From: Cordilura impudica
Taxonomy: Eukaryota > Arthropoda > Insecta > Diptera > Scathophagidae
DNA: 64,000 nucleotides
Direction: 5' to 3'
Assembly (NCBI GenBank): GCA_963682025.1
Contig: OY821520.1
Span: forward strand, 238,079,364 to 238,143,363
Both the position numbers and the translations under genes were made by a program. Position 1 is the first letter of the stretch; every line of letters begins with the position of its first letter. Positions 35,292 through 45,200 of this stretch are shown here, piece by piece. A model generated the notes under the pieces. The model did no database searches. It was given only the letters and a program-made list of their open reading frames with translations, and was not told the DNA's origin.

Positions 35292-35996
35292 ATAGCATGT
35301 TCAGACGGCAAAATGAACCACTTGATTCGCTCTCTGAATCATGATTGTGAACCTAGGTGTTCAGACGAGTGTTCTTGTTTCATTTTGACGGTTATATATG
35401 TATTTTTTTTGAAACATATGGCGCGGCTTTTTTTTTGTTTTGTTTTTATTTTACATTAAAATTTTTCGTTTAAATATTTAGGGTTTTCTTAGGGTTCTTA
35501 GGGTTCTGCACTTCAAAATATGTTTCACTATTTCTTTTTTTAAATTTTTTTAATTATTTATATGCTTTATGTAATATATGGCTTTTATTTGCTTCTATTT
35601 ATGTTTCTATTTATTTTTTTGTACACGTTAATTTCTTGTTTTTTTTTGTTTGTATTGTTTTGTACACGTTAATTTATTGTTTTTATTGTTTATATTGTTT
35701 TTTACACATTAATTTCTTGTTTTTTCTTTGTTTATGTTCTTTGTACACATTTTCTTGTTTTTTTCTTTGTTTATATTTTGTATTTGACAGTTAGTTTAGA
35801 TAAACTAGCGATAATTTGTTATCAAAATTGGAGATGACACTGAATGTTTCTAGGTTCACAACTAGGTTCAAAATGAACCAAGTAGATTCGCTCTCAAAAT
35901 TTTGTATGGCGAATCATATAGATTCAATCATGATTCGCTCGCCAACCGAGAATAAGAGAACGAACCGCGAATATTGCTGTCCGTGTGAACATAGTA
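35292..35996. mobile_element. MITE with GTTCAGACGG ends
   Basis: ATAGCATGTTCAGACGG at the left and CCGTGTGAACATAGTAT at the right are imperfect inverted copies. Subterminal motifs ATTCGCTCTC and AATCATGATT occur at both ends. The interior is mostly a T-rich tandem repeat (35620-35785). The open frame 35816-36013 lies in the right arm and is not a gene. Confidence 0.6.
35620..35785. repeat. ~45-bp T-rich tandem repeat
   Basis: Four imperfect copies of a unit containing TTGTACACGTTAATTTCTTG followed by a T-rich stretch and TGTTTATATT. The last copy is shortened. Confidence 0.7.
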
Positions 35997-36226
35997 TTAG
36001 ACACCAATTATAATTGCAAACACTAAGACGAATTTAGCAGAACTTGAAATTTGTCAACAAAGCAATTAGCCTAGATATTAAGCATTCAGTTTAATTGATT
36101 TCTTTCTAATGAAAACCTTGAATAATTTGACATAAAGAAACTGAAGTCTGCTACTCTTAATTGTATAATAAATATTTATAAATTAAATTAAGCTAAGATA
36201 TGAATCAATTGCAAACACTAAAACTT

Positions 36227-36745
36227 GAGTGAAGATAATCCCCAAGCCTTTGCCCAAACACCATTACATTTAAAGAAAATTAGTGTTTGGTGCGCTTTAT
36301 GGGCCCCCGGAGTCTTCAAAAACGATGATGGACAGAATGTTAGTGTCAACGGTGAATGGTATAGAGAAATGATTGCAAGTTTTTCATACCTCAATTTGCT
36401 GGCATTAATCTGGCTGACATATGGTTCCAACAGGACGGAGCCATATGCCACACAGCGCACGCTACAATTAATTTACTCGTAGAAACTTTTGATGACCGAG
36501 TAATTTCACGTAATAGGACCATAATTGTCCGCATAGATTGCGGGACTTAACGACAATGGCTTAATTTCTTTGGGGTTATGTAAAGTCACGCCGATAAACC
36601 AGAGACACTTGAACACCTGGAAATCAACATTATTGACGAAATTCGGCCGCAAAAACTAGCGAAAAGTTTGGGAAAATTGGATTTCAAGATTGCGCTATGT
36701 ACGCGCCAGCCGTTGCGGCCACATGGCCCAATAAAGCCAGTTCAA
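36227..36745 (+). pseudogene. Tc1/mariner-superfamily transposase relic
   Basis: The C-terminal part of an IS630/Tc1/mariner-type transposase can be followed through several frames. PLHLKKISVWCALWAPGVF and NDDGQNVSVNGEWYREMI (36262-36390) give the middle. After a frame change IWFQQDGAICHTAHATINLL (about 36415-36475) holds a catalytic Asp in the FQQDGA block, followed by ETFDDRVISRN. Then RDLTTMA-stop-FLWGYVKS (about 36540-36590) stands where a CDLTPLDFFLWG-type motif is expected. DKPETLEHLE and a final block near CTRQPLRPHGP complete it. The N-terminal DNA-binding region is missing, and a few residues are lost between WA and GVF. Stops and frameshifts make it inactive. No terminal repeats were found around it. 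Confidence 0.8.
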
Positions 36746-38120
36746 TTGATATTAAAAATATTTTTCTCTGCTTTATTTTAATTTAAAGTTCTGTAACTCT
36801 AAAAAAAATACACTTATTACTTCAAACTGGAATCTTTTTATATAGTTTTACACAGTTTTTGATTTTAAGCCTTAAAAAAATAATAATTCAACTTTTTTTT
36901 ATAGAAATAAATTAACTAAAAGTACAAAAAATAAAAATTACTCAATTTGCAATTTGTCAGCATCGCAGTTAGTGTAGACATGAACCATATAAAATAAAAA
37001 CATTGATTTTGTAATTATCCACATTAAATCTTAATCGTCTTTAGATGTGACAATTATTGAAGCCAACAAATAAATGTATCTGCTTAACATAATTAATCCT
37101 AGAGTAGATTAAACCAAATCATTGAGAACTTACCGTTATCAGGGACTATTTTTTTTTTGTGCTAATTTGTTTCAACGCTCTTCACTCAATTTCCTTGAAA
37201 CTACTGAACTTGATACTCAATACACATGTGTGTGGTTATCATTTCAAAATCTAACCTTCAAAACGTGATGAAATTTGCAGTTTTTTTTTTTTTGTTGTTT
37301 AATACAACTCACGTTCACTTGATAAAAATATATGTTTAACTCTATATATATATATATATATATATATAAGGTTATCTTATCGTTTAATGACGTCATTGTA
37401 ATTTTTGCTACCATTAAACTAAATGTTTATTCCTTTTTTATATTAATAAATTTATCTATGAAAGAAAAAAATCAACAGACTCTCCCATAAAGTTAAAATC
37501 TTTAAGCGATTAAATTAAATTTTTTTTATGGTATTTTCAATAATAATCGTTTAATTTATTCGAAAACAAGTCTTATAATTTAGTAAGTTGTTAAGGCTAT
37601 AATAAACACTTATAATTGGTTTTCTTTCAAAAATATCCAACATTATAAATATGGGAAAACATTTTAAAAGGTTAAACAATCTACCATCCATTTCATTTAC
37701 TCTTCAAATTAATTTGCACAAATTAACCATTAAGTTTTAAATTTATGGCATTTTTGATAAAATAATTTTTTTTTTATTAAGATTCTAAACATGTGATTAA
37801 ATATTTTTTTGCAACGTTTTATAGTAAAAAATAAATTAAATAAATGTCAAAAACACACCTACTTTTTTAGAACCGTTATGTATTTTAGAAAAATTGCATT
37901 AAACAAATAGAAATAAACATTTTAATTTTTAATTTAATTTTTTATTTCTAAGAAATTCTATTAGTATATGGGTATCTTCTGGGTAACGGACGCGACATTC
38001 GCTCGCTTTCAAATACGCCAAAAGCATGAAAGATGCTCACAGAGTAGATATATGTTTTTAGTGTTTCAAAGCGCTGAATGAGTGCTACATTTTAGAAATA
38101 TGTGGAAAGTATTTAATTTA
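36746..38120. other. AT-rich non-coding stretch
   Basis: No gene is seen. It includes a (TA)n microsatellite at about 37344-37369 and a last member of the degenerate repeat near 36956. Confidence 0.55.
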
Positions 38121-38379
38121 ACTAGCAGATTTCAGCCCTCGAAGTTCGAGCGCAAATTCTAGGAAATTTTATTTTTTTATTAAATAAAAACCCTAAAAGT
38201 AGCTAATCAATTATAGCCAATTCACAAATCAACACAAAAAACAAACTCATTTTTATTACAAACACATTAACAAATTTAATAAACACACACGTAGCATTGT
38301 ATATTTTTATGTATGGGTTAGTAGCGAATTGCCTAAAATTGATTAGCATGCCTCTAGGCTCTTATAAACTTACTTATAT

Positions 38380-40537
38380 TTTTTATACCCTCCACACGTC
38401 AGTGGCAATGGGTATATATAGGTTTGTCATTCCGTTTGTAACGCAACTAATTTCCGACCCCATAAAGTATATATATTCTTGATCCTTATCACAGCTCGAG
38501 TCGATATAGCGATGTCCGTCTGTCCGTCTGTCTGTTGAAATCACGCTCATTCACAAAAAAAGCCATCTAACTGGAAAAGGTTACAAAAATATCATTTGCC
38601 ACAATTCCCAGCAGGTTGGTATCGAAAATGGGCTACATCGGGCATCATTGTGATTAGATACGAGCAAAAATATGTAGATATCTCTAAAAAAAACCATAAA
38701 ACCCAGTGTGTTTGTTGTAACAGTTTAGTGATTGAACATTATAATTGTACAACAACATAAAAAAATGCCACAAATCATTATGCATATACATATATGAACA
38801 ATACCAAGAACACAGAACATAGCTCATGTTAGTAGTATTGCCACATATTTTTTTATCGTTATCACGTTATAATAAAAAAAAATCGCCAATATGAAAGAAA
38901 AAATGAAAACGAAAAATGGAAATTTTCCAATGGATAATGAAAATGGAAAATGGAGAATGAAAAATAAAAATGAAAAATGGGAAATGAAAAACGGAAAATG
39001 TAAAATGTAAAATAGAAAATGAAAAATAGAGAATAGAAAATGGAAAATGAAAAAAGAAAATTGAAAAATGAAAAATGGAAAATGAAAAATGGAAAATGGA
39101 AAATAGAAAATTGAGAATGGAAAATGAAAAACGGAAAATGGAAAATGAAAAATGTAAAATAGAATATGAAAAATGGAAAACGGAAAATGAAAAATGGAAA
39201 ATGAAAAAAGAAAATTGAAAAATGAAAAATGGAAAATGCAAAATGGAAAATGAAATTGAAAAATGGAAAATGAAAATTGAAAAATGGAAAATGAAAATTG
39301 AAAAATGAAAAATGGAAAGTGGAAAATGGAAACGAAAACTGAAATATGAAAAATGGAAAATGGAAAATGAAAATTGAAAAAGGGAAAATGGAAATGGAAA
39401 ATGGAAAATGAAAATGAAAAATGGAAAATGAAAATTGAAGAATGAAAAATGACTACTAGAAAATGGAAATTGAAAAATTAAAAATGAAAAATGGAAAATG
39501 AAAATTGAATATTAAAAAATAAAAATGAAAATGGAAAATGGATAACGCAAAATGGAAAATGGAAATGGAAAAATGAAAAATGGGAAATTGAAAATGAAAA
39601 TTGAAAAATGGAAAATGAAAATTGAAAAATTAAAAGTTAAAAATGTAAAATGAAATTTTAAAAATGAAAAATGGACAATGAAAATTGAAAATGAAAAACG
39701 GAAAATGAAAAATGGAAAGTGGAAAATGGAAAACGAAAACTGAAAAATAAAAATGGAAAATGAAAATTGAAAAATGAAAAATGAAAATGAAAATTGAAAA
39801 ATGAAAAGTTAAAAATGTAAAATGAAAATTTAAAAATGAAAAATGGAAAATGAAAAATGAAAAATGGCAAATGGAAATTGAAAAATTAAAAATGGAAAGT
39901 GGAAAATGAATGGAATGAAAATGAAAATGAAATGAAAATTAAAAAAATGAAAGATGAAAAATTAAAAAATGAAAAATTTAAAATGGAAAATGGAAACTGA
40001 AATATGAAAAATGGAATATGGAAAGTGTAAAATGAAAATTGAAAAATGGAAAATGAAAAATTAAGATTGAAAAATGAGTAATGAAAGATGAAAAATGAAT
40101 AATCAATTACGAAAAATTAAAAATTAATAATTAAAGCTTAAAAATTAAAAATTAAAAATTAAAAATTAAAAATTAAAAATTAAAAATTAAAAATTAAAAA
40201 TTAAAAATTAAAAATTAAAAATTAAAAATTAAAAATTAAAAATTAAAAATTAAAAATTAAAAATTAAAAATTAAAAATTAAAAATTAGAAATTAAAAATT
40301 AAAAATTAAAAATTAAAAATTAAAAATTAAAAATAAAAAATTAGAAATTAAAAATTAAAAATTAAAAATAAAAAATTAGAAATTAAAAATTAAAAATTAA
40401 AAATTAAAAATTAAAAATTAATAATTAATAATTAAAAATTAAAAATTAAAAATTGGAAATTAAAAATTAAAAATTAAAGACTCAGGTGGAGGGTATCAAA
40501 AAATTCGGCACAGCCGAATTTAACACTGTTACTTGTT
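38380..40537 (-). mobile_element. Mini-me-like element (M3)
   Basis: Read on the minus strand it starts ACAAGTAACAGTGTTAAATT at 40537, then the hairpin ATTCGGC-TGT-GCCGAAT and GATACCCTCCACCTGAGTC. A very long heptanucleotide array follows, then the conserved 3' half: CTACATATTTTTGCTCGTAT, CAATACCAACCTGCTGGGAA, GTGAATGAGCGTGATTTCAA, the GTCY microsatellite (CAGACAGACGGACAGACGG) and GTGGAGGGTATAAAA at 38380. It has both ends. The minus-strand open frames at 38867-39241 and 39658-39870 are array translations. Confidence 0.85.
38879..40475. repeat. Heptanucleotide array, GAAAAAT then TAAAAAT
   Basis: The plus strand is almost free of C for 1.6 kb. From 38879 to about 40130 it is built of 7-bp units GAAAAAT and GGAAAAT. 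From 40130 to 40475 the unit becomes TAAAAAT in nearly perfect tandem. Occasional AAAATGTA and AAAACG variants mark local drift. The array sits at the same internal position as those of copies M4 and M5. Confidence 0.9.
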
Positions 40538-40674
40538 ATATATATGTATAACAAGGATATATACATACATATGTATTGTATGTATACAATATATATGTAT
40601 AACATTGTATATAGATTAAAAAAACATTGAAAAAAAAATTTAAGAAAAAATACAATTTCCTAGAATTTGCTAGT

Positions 40675-41299
40675 TTAATTTGAATTTCTACTAATAAAAC
40701 GTTATTTTAGCTTTTCACATACAAAACAATATTAACTTTTTTTTTCTATCGAAATGGCACGTTGTCCTTATTTATTCGCGCAGCTGAATAAATGGGAAAT
40801 GCCGGCAATTACTTGGTAATTTTACAACGGAATTTGTTTTTGTAATTTACTATAAGACAATTAATTCCGTTGCTTACCGCCATTTTACTCCCTCATTTTA
40901 CTTATTTCCTCATCTTATTTTGATCTAGCTCATCACTGTCCTTATTATTTTTAAAGTTGTTAAACAACTGTATGTTTTTTGGAGTTGATAAGTGCTTTTG
41001 CTAATTGTATGCATTGTTGCCAAATTTCACCTCTGAATTTGTCTTTAAACACCAAAAGAATAAAATCTAAATATTAAGTTGAGGAATTGGTTTAAGATGA
41101 GAGTCTGCTAAATTTTTACATTGTTACCAATTTTAAAATTTAAACGGTTGTTGATCGTAGATTTATTTAAACAAAACTATTCTAAATTTGTTTCATATTT
41201 TTAAAAAATTTTTTCAATAACGATAGCATATTTCCTCGAGATCTTGTGATTTTTAGCTAATTAAGCTTTCCACAAATGGATAATTCCATGTCAAATCAA
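40675..41299. other. Non-coding spacer
   Basis: No gene or clear repeat is recognised. A single GTTGCCAAATTTCAC box occurs near 41017. Confidence 0.5.
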
Positions 41300-41309
41300 C
41301 CAATGGGTG

Positions 41310-41765
41310 TACACTACCTTCTCCAAATTGTATGATTTTTCGTAGGAAGACAGATTATTACAGAACTAAAATAAGTGCAAAGTTTGAGGGCACTGACACT
41401 TCTGTATCCGGAAATATGTGGTCTTGAAAATCGTAAAAAAAGGTCAAAATTTACAAAGTTGTACTTACTTAATTATCATTTTCTTGAAAAGTATTATAGT
41501 TACGCAACTCATCAAGGTTGCATTTGAAAGGTTAATTAATTACCTTTAATTGATATACAACATGATTTTTTTTTGGAAAGGTCCAAGGTCACATCTCTTG
41601 ACCTATAATTCGGGAGGCTACAGCTGTAAAAACGACAATTTTAAAAATCTGAAAAAAATATATGTTTAAGATTGGTTCCTTCCCTAAAGTTCCAAAAAAT
41701 TTCAGACTGGGGGTATGCTTGGATCCAGAAATATTTATCATAGAGTAAAGGTAGATATTTAAAAA
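41310..41765. repeat. Left long terminal inverted repeat
   Basis: It pairs with 43848-44310. The innermost shared block is CATAGAGTAAAGGTAGATAT. Identity is high in the inner 350 bp and weaker towards 41310. Confidence 0.8.
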
Positions 41766-42145
41766 GTCGGTGCTGTTACTGTTACTGTTTATGAATGTGG
41801 TTGGTTGTGCTCGTGAGCGTCGGCGGGCTATGCACGCACGCCGCTATTTGTTTCTGGTTCTTTAGCTCTGTACTGTACTCAGTACAGACCTGTGTTAGGG
41901 TTGGTTTGACAGGTAATTATGTTAGAGGGAGACAACAGTATAAATGTTGTCGGGTGTGGTTCGTAGTGTCAAATAACTTGGATATAGAGAAATTATTGAA
42001 AAACGAGAAGTCAAAGGAAGCACCACGAAAAAAAAACCATTCTAAGCACGTTGCTTTAAAAAACCACATGTGTTGCTATAAAATCAATATTTTTAATTAA
42101 AACCAAAAGTGTTCAAAGTGATTGTTTTTTGCCTCTGTAAACAAT

Positions 42146-43620
42146 ATGTCATTTAATACAATATTTTGTTGTAATCCATTTAAAAAAGTTGCTCATGTCC
42201 GGAATGCAAGAGGACTTCGAAAAGTTCAGCAATGGATGACTGGAATTAGTAATAACATTTCAATATCAAATAAAATATGTGATATATGCAGAAGAGAACT
42301 TTATAAATTAAAAGGAAGTGTAAACAATAATATTCAATCTATGAACGAGCCAGAAAACGAGACTTCAGACTCGGAAAGTGAAGCATCAGTTTCGGGAGAT
42401 GTTCGCATTTCTAAGTTAAACGAAAGTTTAACATATTTACAAGAATCTCCAATATGTTCGAGAAAAATTCCATTAAAAGGGTATACAACTAGAAAGTTAG
42501 AAAAAATAACAACATCAATTAAAACCAACATTTTTCCCAAATTCAACACCTTCAACCTCTCACGTATGCCCAGAATCGGAAATAATCGAACAACTAAAAG
42601 AAAAGTTTAAATCAATAACTAAAAACAGTGATAAAATTTAACTTTTAACTATTTTACCTAAAAGCTGGACATTGAAAAGAATGGAGGAGGAATTTCAAAT
42701 AACAAATTTCATGGCACGAAAGGTAAAAAACTTGGTTGAGACAGAAGGCGTATTTAGTACACCGAATCCAAAACTTGGAAAACGATTGCCATTAGAAATT
42801 GTTGGTGTGGTGAAAATCTTTTATGAAACTGATGATGTCAGCAGATGTCTACCAGGATGTAAAGATTACGTGTCAATAACAGAAAATGGTGTAAAAGTAA
42901 AAAAAAAAATAAAAGACTTTTACTCGGAAATCTTCGAGAAGTTTATGCTTTATTTAAAGAAAAACATGAAGGGATAACTATTGGAATTTCTAAATTTTGC
43001 GAACTTCGGCCAAAAAATGTGGTTCTAGCAGATGCGTCAGGAAGCCATAATGTATCAAAATACAAAACTAATGCTCCACGCAATAAACCTGAAAAAATTG
43101 ACAGAAAATGTGCAGGATTTTGTGCTGGAAACTTATAAAGATTGTTTAAAAAGACTTATATGCAATCCCCCATCACCAAATTGCTACCTTGGCAGATGTA
43201 GCATGTGTCCAGATACACAAAATTTTAAAGAGAAACTTGGTGAATTATTAGAAAATGAAATTGATGAAATCATATATAAACAGTGGATAAGTGTAGATAG
43301 AGACTCTTTGGAAACTATTATTAAAGAAACTGATTCCTTTCTGGATTCTTTATGCGAAAAACTGCAAACTCTTCTACCCCATTCATTCGTATCTAAAGAG
43401 CAGGGTGCATTTATGGCTCACAAAAAGTCTGCGTTGGAAGAAAATGAGTATTTAGTAATTTAATTTAACGGAAAAAGATTATGAAGAAGAAGAGAAACTG
43501 CTAACTGATAGATTTATAGGATTACGTACAATTCCGGGAACTCAAAAGCAGCACAGCTTCATACCAATTTCAAAAACACAATTACAAGCTAAAATTTATT
43601 CCGCTGATAGCAAATTTGTA
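42146..43620 (+). pseudogene. Unassigned DDE-type transposase-like gene, core deleted
   Basis: Starting MSFNTIFCCNPFKKVAHV, the N-terminal part has paired cysteines (FCCNPF, then ICDICRREL), suggesting a zinc-binding domain. An acidic Ser/Glu-rich stretch follows. After a frameshift near 42540 and a stop near 42640 comes ILPKSWTLKRMEEEFQITNF, MARKVKNLVE and LGKRLPLEIVGVVKIFYETD, then DDVSRCLPGCKDYVSI. Another frame carries ICNPPSPNCYLGRCSMCPDT, KQWISVDRDSLETIIKETD and LLPHSFVSKEQGAFMAHKKS. At about 43460 the text jumps to TEKDYEEEEKLLTDRF and LRTIPGTQKQHSFIPISKTQ, so the acidic catalytic centre seems to have been cut out. From memory this resembles uncharacterised transposase-like proteins of cnidarians and arthropods; I cannot name the superfamily. 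Its place between long inverted repeats supports a transposase. Confidence 0.6.
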
Positions 43621-43646
43621 ATTGAAAACATTTATAATAAAACTAA

Positions 43647-43846
43647 ACAACAACAACAGCATTCATCATAATAATGTCAACAACAACAACAACAACAACA
43701 ACAGCATTCATCATAATAATGTCAACAACACCAACAACAGCATTCATCATAATAATGTCAACAACGCCAACAACAACAACAACAACAGCATTCATCATAA
43801 TAATGTCAACAACGCCAACAACAACAGCATTCATAATAATAATAAT
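43647..43846 (+). repeat. CAA-rich minisatellite at the 3' end of the gene
   Basis: Five copies of CAGCATTCATCATAATAATG followed by TCAAC are separated by variable (CAA)n runs. In the gene's frame it would read as Gln runs with stops; the other frames give Asn- or Thr-rich peptides, none of them believable as protein. Confidence 0.85.
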
Positions 43847-43847
43847 T

Positions 43848-44310
43848 CACTTGTTAAATATCTACCTTTACTCTATGATGAATATTTCTGGATCCAAACA
43901 TACCCCCAGTCTGAAATTTTTTGGAACTTTAGGGAAGGAACCAATCTTAAACATATATTTTTTTCAGATTTTTAAAATTGTCGTTTTTACAGCTATAGCC
44001 TCCCGAATTATAGGTCAAGAGATGTGACCTTTGACCTTTCCAAAAAAAAAAAAATCATGTTGTATATCAAATTAAAGGTAATTAATTAACCTTTCAAATG
44101 CGACCTTGATAAGTTGCGTCACTATAATATTAATCAAGAAAATGATAATTAAGTAAGTACAACTTTGTACATTTTTATAGTTTTTTTCGATATTCAAGAC
44201 CTCATATTTCCGGATCCAGATGCGTCAGTGAACTTAAATTTAGGATTTTTCTTATTTCTCGGATACACTTTAATCCTGCCAAAATTCAGCCAATTTGGAA
44301 ACAGTGATGT
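43848..44310. repeat. Right long terminal inverted repeat
   Basis: Inverted partner of 41310-41765. It opens with ATATCTACCTTTACTCTATG and runs through TAGCCTCCCGAATTATAGGT to the faint outer match near CCAATTTGGAAACAGTGATG. Confidence 0.8.
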
Positions 44311-44330
44311 AAAAAACAGCCATATTTTAA

Positions 44331-45200
44331 GTTGAGTTCAGATGGTTTAACCCAAATCTTTTTCATTGCCTAATTCCCTAAATTTGACGTGTATTTTCTT
44401 TTATAATTTTTTGCTATATATTTTCAAAGTTTACGTCTAATATTACGAAGTCTGTCTTCCTGTTGTTTTTCACTTTGCTATCAATTTGTTCTAATTTATT
44501 TCTTGTTATTTTAAATTATTATCTAATAGTTGTTGTTGACATTATAATTGTTGGTTGTAAATTAATAATTGCATTATATAACATCAACATAAACATATTA
44601 TTATTTTTTTTTCAAATTCATAATTGATTATCATTTATTTAAATGATTTATTGGCTTATGTAGATTTTTTCCAATTACGTAGAAACGAGTATATACATAC
44701 ATATTTATGTTTTATTTCTCCAACTCATCAACAACCAGTTGTTTTATTATTTAAAATGGGTCAATTTTGTAAACATATTTTTATAAATAAAGACACCCTA
44801 TTTTTAATTTGATAATTATTGATAGTAAAATGTTATCTTATTACTTCATTTGAATATTAATTTATTAATTTGTTTCGTTACAAATATGTGTGTTTATTTA
44901 AAAAGAATAATTTAAACTATATATAATTTGTTATTTAGCCATTTAGAAACAGGTGTTGATATAAATGATAGATATAGATATTTTTATAACTTAAAATTAA
45001 CATATTAATTGTAGTTTGTATAGTTTTAACTTAAACAGTTTAACCCATTCTAAATATATTTATATAATGTTTCAATAAAAATCATAACAGCTGCTCTATT
45101 TTTTTTTTTATAAAATAATGCCGCATTTATCTGTTGAAAGCAAAAAATATTTAATTTTATTTATTTATAGAAAATAATTAATAATTAAAGAAAATGTTAT
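44331..45200. other. AT-rich non-coding stretch
   Basis: No gene or ordered repeat is recognised. The open frame 44624-44812 has no recognisable features. Confidence 0.5.

Larger units (their letters stand above)
33400..37060. repeat. Degenerate repeat with TTTGGCAACATAGC box
   Basis: Related blocks occur near 33948, 34010, 34279, 35035, 35157, 36052 and 36956. The typical form is ATATTTGGCAACATAGC or GTCAACAAAGCAATTAGCCT followed by GATATGAACC. Spacing is irregular, partly because MITEs and a mariner relic are inserted. It resembles the GTTGCCAA field at 45-59 kb in reverse orientation, but the box context differs. Limits are approximate. Confidence 0.4.
38121..40674. mobile_element. Inverted-end element, copy 2, shortened and split
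   Basis: The left arm starts ACTAGCAGATTTCAGCCC (38121) and matches the left arm of the element at 14724 for about 200 bp. The arms are then joined after a large deletion (GTAGCGAATTGCCTAAAATT), and the right end TCCTAGAATTTGCTAGT lies at 40674. Flanks TTAATTTA (38113-38120) and TTAATTTG (40675-40682) match at 7 of 8 positions. A mini-me-like element (38380-40537) sits in the right arm. An 8-bp duplication would suit the hAT or P groups; I cannot choose. Confidence 0.65.
41300..44330 (+). mobile_element. DNA transposon with ~450-bp terminal inverted repeats
   Basis: Sequence on the left (about 41310-41765) is repeated inverted on the right (about 43848-44310). The match is strong over ACCTATAATTCGGGAGGCTA, AAGATTGGTTCCTTCCCTAA and CCGGAAATATG, and fades outward around TCCAAATTG. 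Between them lies a broken transposase-like gene. The exact ends and any target duplication could not be fixed. The long inverted repeats, internal gene and loss of the gene's middle describe an old, internally deleted DNA transposon of ~3 kb. Confidence 0.75.

Noticed and set aside
38867..39870. Phe/Ser/Ile-rich minus-strand proteins
   Set aside because: They are translations of a heptanucleotide array; the unit explains the peptide completely.
41795..42100. Separate 101-residue gene upstream of the cysteine-rich transposase relic
   Set aside because: No recognisable domain; it lies between the inverted repeat and the first recognisable coding block and is more likely 5' untranslated DNA or a lost first exon.
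43622..44027. Asn- or Thr-rich protein genes in two plus-strand frames
   Set aside because: They read a CAA-rich minisatellite and the right terminal inverted repeat; the frame that continues the transposase has stops there.
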